From an uncultured Spirochaetaceae bacterium (GTDB taxonomy: Bacteria; Spirochaetota; Spirochaetia; Treponematales; Treponemataceae), in the NCBI GenBank assembly GCA_902789325.1, contig CADANN010000004.1, positions 124,001-188,000 on the forward strand: a DNA stretch of 64,000 nucleotides. Direction: 5' to 3'. The position numbers and the translations under genes are program-made. The number at the start of each line of letters is the position of its first letter. The stretch's first letter is position 1. This document shows positions 24,483 to 33,530 of this stretch, piece after piece. The notes below the pieces were generated by a model. The model worked only from the letters and a program-made list of their open reading frames with translations, was not told the origin of the DNA and did no database searches.

Positions 24483-26360
24483 GTGAATCAATTCTTCAGA
24501 CCAAAGCAGACAATTTTCTTTTTTATCTGTTGCGCACTCTGTCTTCTGGTTCTTCTATTTACATATGCTAAACTTTCTCTTCAGCCGGTAACTCCGGTTG
24601 CTCAAAATATGCCGCCTGTAGAACGCGGTTCAATTGTAGACCGCTCTGGTTTTCCGCTTGCAGTTCAGACTAATTTTTATCACGTCGGAGTTTCTGTAAA
24701 AAATATCCGTGATAATGAAAAACTTAAAAAACGCTTTGCAGATGATGTAGCACCGCTTTTAGATATGCTTCCTGAAGATGTAATCAGTCTTTTGAGTTTA
24801 AACAGAAGTTTTGTTTATCTTAAGAAAAAGATTACTCAGTCAATGTATGAGCCTCTGAAAGCCCTTACAGATGAACGCGGTTACAATTTTGTAAGCTACG
24901 AAAAAATCCCTGGACGCAATTACCCAAGTCATGATTTAGCTTCTCAGTTGATTGGTTATATGGGTGATGATGGAAAAGGATTGGCCGGAATTGAGTTTTC
25001 ACAGCAATCTGTTCTGGCACCTGTTGGCACTGATGAAAACGGCGAACCTTTGCAGGGACGCAATGTATTTTTGAGTATTGATGCAAATCTTCAATATAAG
25101 CTCGAACAGATTGCACATAAGACAATGAATGATACTCAGGCTGAAAGTATGATGCTGATTGCTGCTGATTGTACAACAGGGGAAGTTCTTTCATATATCA
25201 GTCTTCCATCAGCAGATTTGAATGAATATGGTTTTTCTTCTATAGAATCTAAGGTTGACCGGCCTGCAATGACAGCCTATGAGCCTGGTTCTGTATTTAA
25301 GATTTTTACTGTTGGAATTGTTTACGACGAACATGGTATTTCTCCAAATGATTCTTTCCTTTGTGATGGAATGTATGAAAAACGTCTTGCAAGTGGAGAG
25401 ACAATCAGAATTAAGTGTCTTGAACATCATGGCTGGTGTACTCCAAAAGATGGTTTGCGTTATTCCTGCAACGATGTACTTGGTCAGATAAGTGATAGAA
25501 TCAGTGAAGATGAGTTTATGACTCGAATCCGTATGCTTGGCTTTGGTTCAAGAACTGGAGTAGAACTTCCGGGAGAAACTTCGGGGCTGGTAAAGGATAA
25601 CACAAGCAGTACCTGGTCTGCGCGTTCAAAACCTACAATTGCAATTGGACAGGAAATCAGTGTTTCTGCCTTGCAGATGGTTCAGGCTGCAACTTCAATT
25701 GGTAATGGCGGTGTTCCTGTTCAGCTGACTTTTATTCATAAGATTACAAATAAAGATGGAACAATTTATTACGAGCATGAGCCTCAATATAAATCACGAG
25801 TTTTTTCAAAGAATACTGCAGATTATATTTTGAGCTGTATGGAAACAACTGCCAAAAGTGGTACTGGTTCAAGAGCAAATCTTCGTGATGTTGATATTGG
25901 TGTAAAAACAGGTACTGCTCAGATGGCGGATAAGGTTCACGGCGGTTATAGTGATACAGACTTCCTTTCAAGTTGTATGGCAATTTTTCCGGTTGATGAT
26001 CCTCAGATTGTTTTGTACATCGTCGTTGAAAAAGCAAAAGGCGAAACTTACGGTGGACGAATTGTTGCACCTGTAATTGGTGAGGCCGCAGATATTATTA
26101 TTGACCATTTAGGTATGAGCCGCGGCGGAGCAGCTTCTCTTGAACACAGTGGTGTTATAACAATTTCTTCTTCACATGGAGTTGAAATTGATTCTGTTGT
26201 TCCAGACTTTACAGGTAAATCTAAGCGTGAACTTTTGCCGCTTATGGAAAGAAAAGATATTAAACTGAATATAAATGGAAGCGGCTGGGTAACAAGTCAG
26301 AGCCCGGAACCAGGAACACCAGTTACGGAGAACATGGTAATTGAACTCAATCTGGAATAA
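24483..26360 (+). CDS. Peptidoglycan transpeptidase (FtsI/PBP2-type) with C-terminal PASTA domain
   Basis: Class B penicillin-binding protein, 625 aa. It has an N-terminal membrane anchor (residues 9-27), a dimerisation domain starting PPVERGSIVDRSG, and a transpeptidase domain with the nucleophile Ser270 in EPGSVFKIF, the YSCND triad near 329 and KTGTAQ near 475. A single PASTA repeat (VVPDFTGKSKRELLPLM) fills the last 55 residues. It cross-links septal or side-wall peptidoglycan. The start is GTG with GGGTGG 9 nt upstream. It overlaps the next gene by 20 nt. Confidence 0.93.
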   Translation: MNQFFRPKQTIFFFICCALCLLVLLFTYAKLSLQPVTPVAQNMPPVERGSIVDRSGFPLAVQTNFYHVGVSVKNIRDNEKLKKRFADDVAPLLDMLPEDVISLLSLNRSFVYLKKKITQSMYEPLKALTDERGYNFVSYEKIPGRNYPSHDLASQLIGYMGDDGKGLAGIEFSQQSVLAPVGTDENGEPLQGRNVFLSIDANLQYKLEQIAHKTMNDTQAESMMLIAADCTTGEVLSYISLPSADLNEYGFSSIESKVDRPAMTAYEPGSVFKIFTVGIVYDEHGISPNDSFLCDGMYEKRLASGETIRIKCLEHHGWCTPKDGLRYSCNDVLGQISDRISEDEFMTRIRMLGFGSRTGVELPGETSGLVKDNTSSTWSARSKPTIAIGQEISVSALQMVQAATSIGNGGVPVQLTFIHKITNKDGTIYYEHEPQYKSRVFSKNTADYILSCMETTAKSGTGSRANLRDVDIGVKTGTAQMADKVHGGYSDTDFLSSCMAIFPVDDPQIVLYIVVEKAKGETYGGRIVAPVIGEAADIIIDHLGMSRGGAASLEHSGVITISSSHGVEIDSVVPDFTGKSKRELLPLMERKDIKLNINGSGWVTSQSPEPGTPVTENMVIELNLE

Positions 26361-27948
26361 AAATTTTTCCGCTTTTCAAAAAAGATTCCCACAGTTAGCT
26401 CAAATGACAGGTTCTCAGCCTGTACCTCCTGAAACTTTCTGGAAACTCGAAAATGCAAAAAATGGAATGATTACTGCAAGCGAGGGTGGGGTAAGACTGC
26501 ACTCCGCTTATAATCCGGAGCGTGAAGCTTGCGGGGCTGTGGGCCGCGATGAAGTTTTTGCAAGGTCTGCAATTGTCTTTTATGGATTTGGGCTTGGCTA
26601 TCACGTTATTGAATGCGCTAAAAAAATAATTCAGAGTGATGGTGCGTCACCTCGTCTTGTTATTATTGAACCTGATATTGCTCATTTTTATGCCGCAATG
26701 GCAGTGCTCGACTGGACTCCTGTATTTGAAGTAGAAAATCTTGTGATTGCAGTTGGGGCACCTGCAGAATCAGTTTTGCCACTTCTTGAAGATGGTTCAA
26801 TAGTAAATATTGGGGAGACAGGTGTTTCTGATTCTTATTTTTTTGATATTCCAGCCTTTACTGCGCATGCGGCTGCTTATTTTGAAACTGTGCGTTCAAT
26901 AGTAAAGCGAAATCAAAGAAAGAACGAAATTAATGCCGCAACCTTGCGAAAGTTTGGTAAATTGTGGTGCAGAAATAGTTTGAAAAATCTTGAACAGTTT
27001 GCAAAGCGAGGTTTTGTTAGTTGTCTTGAAAATAAGGCTTTTGATGATGAGGGCAATGATCTTCCTTTTTTGATTATTGGAGCAGGCCCATCCCTTGAAA
27101 CAATTCTTCCATATACTAAAGAACTTCAGGAGCGTTGTGTAACTGTTTGTGTGGAAACCGCATTAAGAGCGCTTTTGAGATTTGGAGTTCAGCCGGATTT
27201 TGTGATTTTGACAGATCCTCAGTTCTGGGCTTATCGTCATATTGCAGGACTTAGTGCGCCACAGAGTGTGTTGATTACTGAAGTTAGTGCGTACCCGGCT
27301 GTTTTCCGCTTTGACTGCCGCAATCTCCTGTTATGCGCCTCACAATTCCCAGTAGGTGCGTTTACGCAGTCAAAGCTCCGTCTCACACCGGGCGACCTCG
27401 GTACCGGTGGTTCTGTTGCTTCGAGTGCATGGAACTTTGCCCGCATAGCAGGTGCCCGTGAAATCTTCGTAGCCGGCTTAGACTTCGCCTTCCCAGAAAA
27501 GCAAACTCATATTAAAGGAAGCTCTGCAGAACAAACCTGGCATACCCTGTCTAGCAGACTCTCAAGTCCGGATAAATTTACCGCCGGCGCTCTATACAGT
27601 GCAAATGCCACAATCGGCCGCGACTACACCGGCTCCCCAGTCCTCACAGATAGCCGCATGAAAATGTTTGCCTGGTGGTTCGAATCCCGACTTGCTTCGT
27701 GCCCGGAAACAAAAACTTTTACACTCGGACCACAAGGTTTGTCTGTGCCGGGTATCGTACCAGCCTTTTTAGATGAATTATTAAGCCGTCCATCGGCAGC
27801 AGCAAGTAAAATAACCTTCCTCAAGACTGCAGCCACGGCTCATTCACAACTCTCATCAGCTCAACTTAGCGAACTCAGTGAATTAATAAATCACTTCCCG
27901 CGCGAAACCTTCCTCTCACAGTATCCATTTTTACAAGAATATCTCTAA
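26341..27948 (+). CDS. Maf/DUF115-type protein (motility-associated glycosyltransferase-like)
   Basis: Cytoplasmic protein of 535 aa. The Rossmann-like 6-hydroxymethylpterin-kinase/Maf core runs through residues 240-400: IIGAGPSLETILPY, VCVETALRALLRFGVQPDFVI and GDLGTGGSVASSAWNFAR, then FVAGLDFAFPEKQTHIKGS. Maf proteins of Campylobacter and Treponema-like bacteria add nonulosonic-acid-like sugars to flagellin. The 5' part is AT-rich while the 3' part (from about 27300) prefers C-ending codons, an abrupt change inside one gene. A paralogue lies at 41566-43209. Confidence 0.8.
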   Translation: MNSIWNKNFSAFQKRFPQLAQMTGSQPVPPETFWKLENAKNGMITASEGGVRLHSAYNPEREACGAVGRDEVFARSAIVFYGFGLGYHVIECAKKIIQSDGASPRLVIIEPDIAHFYAAMAVLDWTPVFEVENLVIAVGAPAESVLPLLEDGSIVNIGETGVSDSYFFDIPAFTAHAAAYFETVRSIVKRNQRKNEINAATLRKFGKLWCRNSLKNLEQFAKRGFVSCLENKAFDDEGNDLPFLIIGAGPSLETILPYTKELQERCVTVCVETALRALLRFGVQPDFVILTDPQFWAYRHIAGLSAPQSVLITEVSAYPAVFRFDCRNLLLCASQFPVGAFTQSKLRLTPGDLGTGGSVASSAWNFARIAGAREIFVAGLDFAFPEKQTHIKGSSAEQTWHTLSSRLSSPDKFTAGALYSANATIGRDYTGSPVLTDSRMKMFAWWFESRLASCPETKTFTLGPQGLSVPGIVPAFLDELLSRPSAAASKITFLKTAATAHSQLSSAQLSELSELINHFPRETFLSQYPFLQEYL

Positions 27949-27968
27949 ACCAGCCCTTATTATTTTCC

Positions 27969-27974
27969 GATACT
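27969..27974 (+). promoter_or_regulatory. -10-like box 6 nt before the LysM-M23 start codon
   Basis: GATACT ends 6 nt before ATG 27981, the same spacing as in ispE, murE and queD. No ribosome site or clear -35 is seen. Confidence 0.4.
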
Positions 27975-27980
27975 TGAAGC

Positions 27981-29195
27981 ATGGAAATAATAAGTTACGT
28001 TCAGGATGACTCCCGCAGAAGAAGTTTTTCTCTGCCGGAAATCCAGTGGAGACGGCCTTCAAGAGTCCGCTCTGCCTCTTTGACATCAAATGTTTTTTCA
28101 ACCGATTTGCGAAGCTTTAAGGCACAAGAGGTGCGTAAGCCTATAAACTTTCGTACATTTTTCAAAACAGTAGGAAGTTCTGTAACAGATGCCGGTGACT
28201 TTGTAAAAGATAACGGAAAAAGGATTCTCATTATAGCTTTTAGTGTAGTTGCTGCTGTAACTTTATTGTTTGGAACTATAAGACTTGCCCAGCATCATAT
28301 AAATCATACTGGTCCTGTTATGCTTGCCAGTGATGGCGGTGCTGATATTGAAAATCTTAATAAACTCATGTCAAAATTTGCCCTTGCTGGTACTGTTGAT
28401 TATGACGAATCTGGAAATCTTTTAGATATAGAAGTAACTTCGAAGGCTGTTAATTTTGCTCAACCGGTAAGCTATCAGACTTATAAGGTTCGTTCCGGTG
28501 ATACAATCAGCGGAATTGCAAAGAAGTTTTGTTTGACTAACATTTCAACTTTGATTTCTGTAAATGATATTGGAAATGTTCGTCAGCTTGCTGCAGGACA
28601 GAAACTTAGAATCCCTTCGATTGATGGAATTGTTTATACCGTTAAAAAAGGTGATTCGCTCAATTCAATTACAAGTAAATATAAAATCAGCCTGGAACAG
28701 CTTCTTGATGTAAACGAGCTTACAAGTGAAACTCTGACTGCTGGTCAGCAGCTCTTTTTACCAGGTGCTGCAATGGATGCAAACTCTTTGCGTAATGCAA
28801 TGGGTGAACTTTTCCGCATGCCGCTTTCTGCTAAGTTCCGCTGGTCTTCTCCATATGGTTATAGAATCGACCCGATTGCAGGAGTAAAATCTTTCCATAC
28901 AGGAACTGATATGGCATGTCCAACAGGAACTCCAATTCTTGCTGCAATGAGTGGAAGAGTAACAACAACTGGTATTAATCGTGTTTATGGAAACTATGTA
29001 ATTATAGATCATGGCAACGGATATCAGACATTGTATGCTCATATGTCAAAAATAATTGCAAGTAAAGGGCAGTGGGTGAGCCAGGGTACCAGAATTGGTC
29101 TTGTTGGTTCAACCGGATATTCAACCGGCCCACATCTTCATTTTACAGTTTACAAAAATGGAAAATTAGTAGACCCGATGACGGTTTTAAAATAA
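27981..29195 (+). CDS. LysM-M23 peptidoglycan endopeptidase
   Basis: Protein of 404 aa. A single membrane helix lies at residues 76-95 after a long basic N-terminal cytoplasmic stretch. Two LysM domains follow (YKVRSGDTISGIAKKF near 170 and YTVKKGDSLNSITSKY near 219), then an M23 zinc metallopeptidase with HTGTDMACPTGTP (zinc His and Asp) near 311 and GPHLHF near 385. It should bind and cut peptidoglycan cross-links in the periplasm. The catalytic residues are intact, unlike EnvC/NlpD-type activators. Confidence 0.92.
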   Translation: MEIISYVQDDSRRRSFSLPEIQWRRPSRVRSASLTSNVFSTDLRSFKAQEVRKPINFRTFFKTVGSSVTDAGDFVKDNGKRILIIAFSVVAAVTLLFGTIRLAQHHINHTGPVMLASDGGADIENLNKLMSKFALAGTVDYDESGNLLDIEVTSKAVNFAQPVSYQTYKVRSGDTISGIAKKFCLTNISTLISVNDIGNVRQLAAGQKLRIPSIDGIVYTVKKGDSLNSITSKYKISLEQLLDVNELTSETLTAGQQLFLPGAAMDANSLRNAMGELFRMPLSAKFRWSSPYGYRIDPIAGVKSFHTGTDMACPTGTPILAAMSGRVTTTGINRVYGNYVIIDHGNGYQTLYAHMSKIIASKGQWVSQGTRIGLVGSTGYSTGPHLHFTVYKNGKLVDPMTVLK

Positions 29196-29207
29196 AGGAG
29201 TCATAAC

Positions 29208-29444
29208 ATGTGTATCTGCGGTGGTTGCGGAAAATTAATTGATAAAAGATTTTATTACTGCCCCTGGTGCGGCTATTCTCGTGTTCAGAAAGAAGAAGAC
29301 GATAGCGCAAAATTACGTTATGCAGAATTTAAGGAAAAACAATTCCAAAAGCGTTATAATCAGATAGAAAAGATGGAAGAACAGCTCGATACACTTGAGC
29401 ATGAACTTTCCATCCTTGTATTAAGTGCGGAGATGCATAAATGA
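29208..29444 (+). CDS. Small zinc-ribbon/coiled-coil protein
   Basis: Protein of 78 aa with two Cys pairs (CGGC at 5-8 and CPWC near 19-22) forming a zinc ribbon, then a charged helical segment predicted to be coiled coil. AAGGAG precedes the ATG, 12 nt after the LysM-M23 stop, and the ATG of the next gene overlaps its stop by 4 nt, so it is in the operon. Function unknown. Confidence 0.78.
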   Translation: MCICGGCGKLIDKRFYYCPWCGYSRVQKEEDDSAKLRYAEFKEKQFQKRYNQIEKMEEQLDTLEHELSILVLSAEMHK

Positions 29445-31624
29445 AAAAACTCGCAATTCTGTGTCTGGTAATCAGTCTTATCTCATTTTCAGCGGTAGCC
29501 GGAACTTCCTTTGGGAATCCGGATTTGAATCTTAACGATGAGATTCTTTTTACCGTTCGTCATAATATGGTTGGAACCAGTCCTTATAAATCTCTTTTTA
29601 GGGCAGTTCTTAAAGATGGTAAGCCGGAAAAAGCCCCTGAGGTTATTACCTGTTATCCAGAACAGATGGAACTTCTTTCTGGTGGTGATGTCCTTCAGAT
29701 TAGAAACAGATATGGAATTGCACGTTATTCAAAAAAAGCAGGTGAACTTATCTGGATAGAAAAAAGTGAAGAGATTCCGGAGAATATTGTTCCGGTTGTT
29801 CCTTATGCTGTGAGTCCAAACGGAAAATACTTTTGCCGTATAGAACGTACTTCTGTTTTCTCCGGTAACCTGATGCTCGTTAGTACAGAAACTGGAAAGA
29901 GCAGTATTCTTTGCGAAGGTGTTTTGAATTCGTATGAAGATCTTCCTGTAAAATGGTCTCCAGACAGTTCTGTTGTTGTTTACGAAAAAAAGAATTCTGT
30001 TTACTTCTGTAATCCAGATGCTGTATTGCGCGGAGTTGAAATTGATGAACGCTATCGAAAGGTAGGAAGAGGAAGTATCAACTCTGTTTACTGGGCATCT
30101 TCAAAATATCTTGCTTATGTAGATGATTATCTTCTTTATAAAATCAATACAAAAGAACTTTATACACTCGGCCTTTATTCTGGAATTATAGGGCAGGGAA
30201 AGCCAATGGGCCGTCTGCCATTCCAGTTTAATCCGCTTACAGATAAGTTTACCTGTAATAGTGAAGTTACTTCTGCAGTTGTAACTCAGAATGGCCGCCT
30301 ATTTACTTATCTTGTAGTACGCAGTGCTTCCTGCGATTACATGGATGTAATTTATTCTCGTCCTTATACAGAATCAAATGCTTCTTTAGTAGCTTCTTAC
30401 ATTTTCTGGGATGCTTCTGGTAAACCGGTTCTCTGGCAGGAAAAACTTCCATATGATGGAATTAAAGAGCATGGAGCTGTTTATAAACTTGATGTACTTG
30501 CAAAGCAGGTTTTGCTGATTGAAGATTCTGGTAAACCTTTCCTTTCTCCAAGCGGAACAAAGGTAATGTTCTTTGCAGGTTCTACAGTTTACGTTTATGA
30601 TATAAATACCTGGAAGCGTATTGCAGTACTTACTGGTGAAAAAGTTGTTTCTGCTATCTGGACAGATGATAATAATCTTTATGTAGGCGGAGAAAAAAGT
30701 GTACGCCTCTGGAATATTATCACAAATCAGGCAGATACAATTACGCTTTCTTCTGTAACTGCAGGTTACTGGGATACAAGTGATTATTCAATTGTTGCAG
30801 ATACAGGAAATGCTAACTTCTATAAGTTTGATGCAGATAAAAAGACCTGGTCTAAAACTGAAGTAACCAAGGCAATAGATCCTGTAAAACAGAATGGTCG
30901 TTATCGAGTATTTATTGGTACAACACAGAATAAGAATTATGATAATGCACTTTATGTACGCTCGCTCAGTAAGAGGGCAGTAACAATTCCATTGTATAAG
31001 GAAAGTGCAAAAAAGGCTGTTGAAAAGAAAAAGGTTGCACTGGCTTTTGAGCTTTATGATAATGCAGATGGACTTCCTTTGATTCTTTCTGAACTCAAGA
31101 AGTTTAATGCTAAGGGAAGTTTCTTTATTAATGGTGAGTTTATTCGCCGCTATCCGGCAGAGACAAGACAGATTGTAACTAACGGTCATTTGTGTGCTTC
31201 AATGTTCTTTACAACTGCAAATCTTACAGAAAACAGCTTTGTAATCAATGAAGATTTTGTTCGTCGTGGTCTTGCCCGCAATGAAGATGAATTTTATGAC
31301 TGTACAAAAACAGAACTGACACTTTTCTGGCATGCACCATATTATGATACAACTCCAGAAATAATTACCTACGGTGGAAATGCCGGATATACTTATGTGA
31401 ATCCTTGTAGTGATGTATCAGAGTTTAATAATCCTGATATGGATCCGGAAAAACTGATAAAGAAATTTTTACTTGGATTAGATAAAACTAACGGTGGAGT
31501 AGTTTCTGTTGTTGGTGGATTTTCACAGAGTAATCATTCACGACCATTATATAAATATATGGCACTGCTAATCAGCGCATTGCTTGATAGTGGATATGAA
31601 CTTGTTGATTTAAATTCACTATAA
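29441..31624 (+). CDS. Secreted beta-propeller protein with degenerate NodB-like domain
   Basis: Protein of 727 aa with a signal peptide (cut near AVAG, residue 20). Residues about 40-500 form a TolB/WD40-like propeller (KWSPDSSVVVYE and FLSPSGTKVMFF repeats). Residues about 520-727 resemble a polysaccharide-deacetylase fold: FELYDNADGLPLILSELKKFNAKGSFF, then GHLCAS and FWHAPYYDTTPE. The usual metal-binding motifs (TFDDG, HxxxH) are altered: the Asp pair is not in the expected strand and the second His is Ser. It may bind glycan without deacetylating it. It ends in a palindromic repeat that also serves as terminator. Confidence 0.72.
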   Translation: MKKLAILCLVISLISFSAVAGTSFGNPDLNLNDEILFTVRHNMVGTSPYKSLFRAVLKDGKPEKAPEVITCYPEQMELLSGGDVLQIRNRYGIARYSKKAGELIWIEKSEEIPENIVPVVPYAVSPNGKYFCRIERTSVFSGNLMLVSTETGKSSILCEGVLNSYEDLPVKWSPDSSVVVYEKKNSVYFCNPDAVLRGVEIDERYRKVGRGSINSVYWASSKYLAYVDDYLLYKINTKELYTLGLYSGIIGQGKPMGRLPFQFNPLTDKFTCNSEVTSAVVTQNGRLFTYLVVRSASCDYMDVIYSRPYTESNASLVASYIFWDASGKPVLWQEKLPYDGIKEHGAVYKLDVLAKQVLLIEDSGKPFLSPSGTKVMFFAGSTVYVYDINTWKRIAVLTGEKVVSAIWTDDNNLYVGGEKSVRLWNIITNQADTITLSSVTAGYWDTSDYSIVADTGNANFYKFDADKKTWSKTEVTKAIDPVKQNGRYRVFIGTTQNKNYDNALYVRSLSKRAVTIPLYKESAKKAVEKKKVALAFELYDNADGLPLILSELKKFNAKGSFFINGEFIRRYPAETRQIVTNGHLCASMFFTTANLTENSFVINEDFVRRGLARNEDEFYDCTKTELTLFWHAPYYDTTPEIITYGGNAGYTYVNPCSDVSEFNNPDMDPEKLIKKFLLGLDKTNGGVVSVVGGFSQSNHSRPLYKYMALLISALLDSGYELVDLNSL

Positions 31625-31688
31625 AGTGTCATCCCGAACTTGGTTCGGGATCTTTTTTATAGATGCTGAAATAAATTCAGCATGACAG
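31625..31688. repeat. Double GTCAT-edged palindrome with terminator activity
   Basis: First palindrome: ATCCCGAA (31631-31638) with TTCGGGAT (31644-31651), then six T, a likely terminator. Second: ATGCTGAA (31663-31670) with TTCAGCAT (31676-31683), ending ATGACAG. The same two arm types, in the other order, recur at 51158-51219. Confidence 0.85.
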
Positions 31689-31696
31689 AAATTGCC

Positions 31697-31960
31697 TTAT
31701 TCTTCATCCTGGAAGCGTGTTCTATATGCGCCGTAGCCGTCTTCTTCTTCAACGTCGTCGTAAGGTTCGTCTACGTCCTCTTCTTCCTTGAATACGTCGT
31801 CGTAGTACAAGTCTGCATCATCATCAAACTCATCAAGAGCTTCATCGTCTTCTTCGTAATCGTCGAAGTCGTCATCGAAATCTTCATCATATTCATCGTC
31901 GAAATCATCGCCGTATGAAAAAGATAAACTTAATTCTTCAAATTCTGAATCAGCAGACAT
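31697..31960 (-). CDS. Extremely acidic small protein, 87 aa
   Basis: By my count 45 of 87 residues are Asp or Glu and only three are Lys or Arg; aromatic residues (Tyr, Phe) are spread through the acidic run. No fold or family is recognised. A GCGGGG stretch about 7 nt before the ATG may act as ribosome site. It is transcribed opposite to its neighbours. The antisense frame is hydrophobic only because GAN codons read as NTC. RNA-polymerase delta-like tails and DNA-mimic proteins have similar composition, but that is only an analogy. Confidence 0.65.
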   Translation of the reverse strand: MSADSEFEELSLSFSYGDDFDDEYDEDFDDDFDDYEEDDEALDEFDDDADLYYDDVFKEEEDVDEPYDDVEEEDGYGAYRTRFQDEE

Positions 31961-32138
31961 AAAAAACCCCGCATATTTTTTTTGTCATTGATACTGTCTA
32001 TTTTTTAAACTCACCGTCAAACAATATAATTCATAAGGCCTAAAAAGTAAATAGAATTTGGTACCAATCTCTTAGAAAATTGCACGTTTCTTTTGAAATC
32101 TCTTGAAATATTAGGCAAAAAATGAAGAACGAAAATGT

Positions 32139-32166
32139 TTGACTACTCTCTAAAGTAGGGTATAAT
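32139..32166 (+). promoter_or_regulatory. ispE promoter, leaderless type
   Basis: TTGACT (32139-32144), 16 nt, TATAAT (32161-32166). ATG 32173 begins 6 nt after the -10 box, where transcription itself should begin. A CTACT/AGTAG inverted repeat lies in the spacer. Confidence 0.8.
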
Positions 32167-32172
32167 TATTAT

Positions 32173-33042
32173 ATGAATCGTGAATTATCTGCCAGAGCGT
32201 ATGCTAAGGTGAATTTTGGGCTACGTGTTCTGCAAAAACGTGATGACGGTTTTCACGGAATTGAAAGTATTTTTCAAACAGTGGATCTTTTTGATGAGCT
32301 TACTGTGACTGTTTCTGATGTAAACGGCTGTACTGTAAGATGTGATTCAATGGAACTGCCGGAAAAAAATACTTTAACTATGGCTTACAGCGCTTTTTGT
32401 GAGGTTGCAGGCACAGAAGTTCCCCCTGTCAGCGTTTTGTTGAAAAAGGGGATTCCTTCGGGCGGAGGCCTTGGAGGTGGTTCTTCCGATGCGGCTGCTC
32501 TTGTTCGGGTGCTGGAAAAGTTTTGTGGAATAAGGCTCTCTTATGAGCAGCTGGACTACGTTGCCTCCAAGACAGGCAGCGACGTATTTTTCTTTATGCA
32601 TTGCGACGAACAGGGACACGGATGTGCACTTGTTTCGGGACGCGGCGAGAATGTACGTGATATCAAACCAGTAGAAAACTTATTCCTTGTGATGGTATTT
32701 CCTGAGGTAAGTTCATCTACCAAAGAGGCGTATGCTCTTGTAGATGAAGCTTTTACCCGCGGAGATGTTTTAATAAGTCCTGAATTTGATGAGCTAGAGT
32801 TAATTTACAGAAGGCCGCCGGAGAAATGGACTTTTATTAATACTTTTACGCCTGTTATTTCTGCAAAGTATGAACAGATAGGGCGTGCAATTGAGGCTTT
32901 ACGAAACCTTGGCTGTGATTATGCCGAAATGTCAGGTTCGGGTTCCACAGTTTTTGGGGTATTCACTTCTAGGCAAGAGGCTGAATCTGCAGTGCAGGAG
33001 CTGACAGGTTCTTGGAACTGTAAATTGGCGCGGACTGTATAA
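32173..33042 (+). CDS. ispE: 4-diphosphocytidyl-2-C-methyl-D-erythritol kinase
   Basis: GHMP kinase of the MEP isoprenoid pathway, 289 aa. It has AYAKVNFGLRV at the N-terminus, the ATP loop PSGGGLGGGSSDAA near residues 95-108 and a C-terminal GSGSTVFG motif. No ribosome site is present, and the -10 box is 6 nt from the ATG, so it probably has a leaderless mRNA. spoVG follows 39 nt later. Confidence 0.95.
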   Translation: MNRELSARAYAKVNFGLRVLQKRDDGFHGIESIFQTVDLFDELTVTVSDVNGCTVRCDSMELPEKNTLTMAYSAFCEVAGTEVPPVSVLLKKGIPSGGGLGGGSSDAAALVRVLEKFCGIRLSYEQLDYVASKTGSDVFFFMHCDEQGHGCALVSGRGENVRDIKPVENLFLVMVFPEVSSSTKEAYALVDEAFTRGDVLISPEFDELELIYRRPPEKWTFINTFTPVISAKYEQIGRAIEALRNLGCDYAEMSGSGSTVFGVFTSRQEAESAVQELTGSWNCKLARTV

Positions 33043-33081
33043 GATTATAGTTATGCCATGTAATTTTGCGGAGGTAGATTT

Positions 33082-33363
33082 ATGCAGATTACCGAATTGA
33101 GAATTAGAAAGGTTGAGGACGAAGGTAAGCTCCGTGCTTATGTAACAGTTACTTTTGATAACTGCTTTGTTGTTCACAATGTTAAGATTATTGAAGGAAA
33201 AAGTGGTCTTTTCATAGCAATGCCAAGCCGAAAGACTGCTAACGGGGAATACAAAGATGTAGCCCATCCAATCAGCCCTGAATTCCGCACTGAACTGCAG
33301 GATAAAATTTTAGCAGAATATAATGCAGGTCATGTTGAAACAGGTACTTCCCCAGACGACTAA
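33082..33363 (+). CDS. spoVG: SpoVG family RNA/DNA-binding regulator
   Basis: SpoVG, 93 aa: MQITELRIRKV, VHNVKIIEGKSGLFIAMPSRK and YKDVAHPI are diagnostic. In Borrelia and Listeria, SpoVG binds nucleic acids and modulates gene expression; treponemes have it despite not sporulating. A GGAGG ribosome site precedes it. The ispE-spoVG order is common in Firmicutes and spirochaetes. Confidence 0.95.
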   Translation: MQITELRIRKVEDEGKLRAYVTVTFDNCFVVHNVKIIEGKSGLFIAMPSRKTANGEYKDVAHPISPEFRTELQDKILAEYNAGHVETGTSPDD

Positions 33364-33370
33364 AATATTA

Positions 33371-33376
33371 TATAAT
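33371..33376 (+). promoter_or_regulatory. -10 box of tRNA-Gln
   Basis: TATAAT 12 nt before the mature tRNA; no good -35 is visible, so co-transcription with spoVG is also possible. Confidence 0.5.
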
Positions 33377-33388
33377 AGTAGGCATCTT

Positions 33389-33461
33389 TGGGTCGTCGGC
33401 AAGCGGTAAGCCAACGGCTTTTGGTGCCGTCATTCCACAGGTTCGAATCCTGTCGACCCAG
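33389..33461 (+). tRNA. tRNA-Gln (anticodon UUG)
   Basis: A 73-nt cloverleaf: acceptor TGGGTCG/CGACCCA with discriminator G, D arm GGC/GCC, anticodon stem ACGGC/GCCGT with loop TTTTGGT (anticodon TTG), and T arm with GTTCGAATC. CCA is not encoded. TATAAT at 33371-33376 lies upstream. The 3' arm is copied in inverted orientation at 33531-33550. Confidence 0.95.
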
Positions 33462-33462
33462 A

Positions 33463-33512
33463 AAAATAAAGAGTTCCCTCAAAAATTCAGGGAACTCTTT
33501 ATTTTTTTTAAA
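33463..33512. terminator. Terminator after tRNA-Gln
   Basis: A perfect 17-bp stem (33463-33479 with 33489-33505), 9-nt loop and a T run on the plus side; A-rich on the other side. Confidence 0.95.
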
Positions 33513-33530
33513 TCACGAAAATTAGAAGAG

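Noticed and set aside
31682-31918. Plus-strand hydrophobic 78-codon frame
   Set aside because: It is the antisense of the Asp/Glu-rich gene; GAN codons read backwards give Val, Ile, Phe and Leu. No ribosome site.
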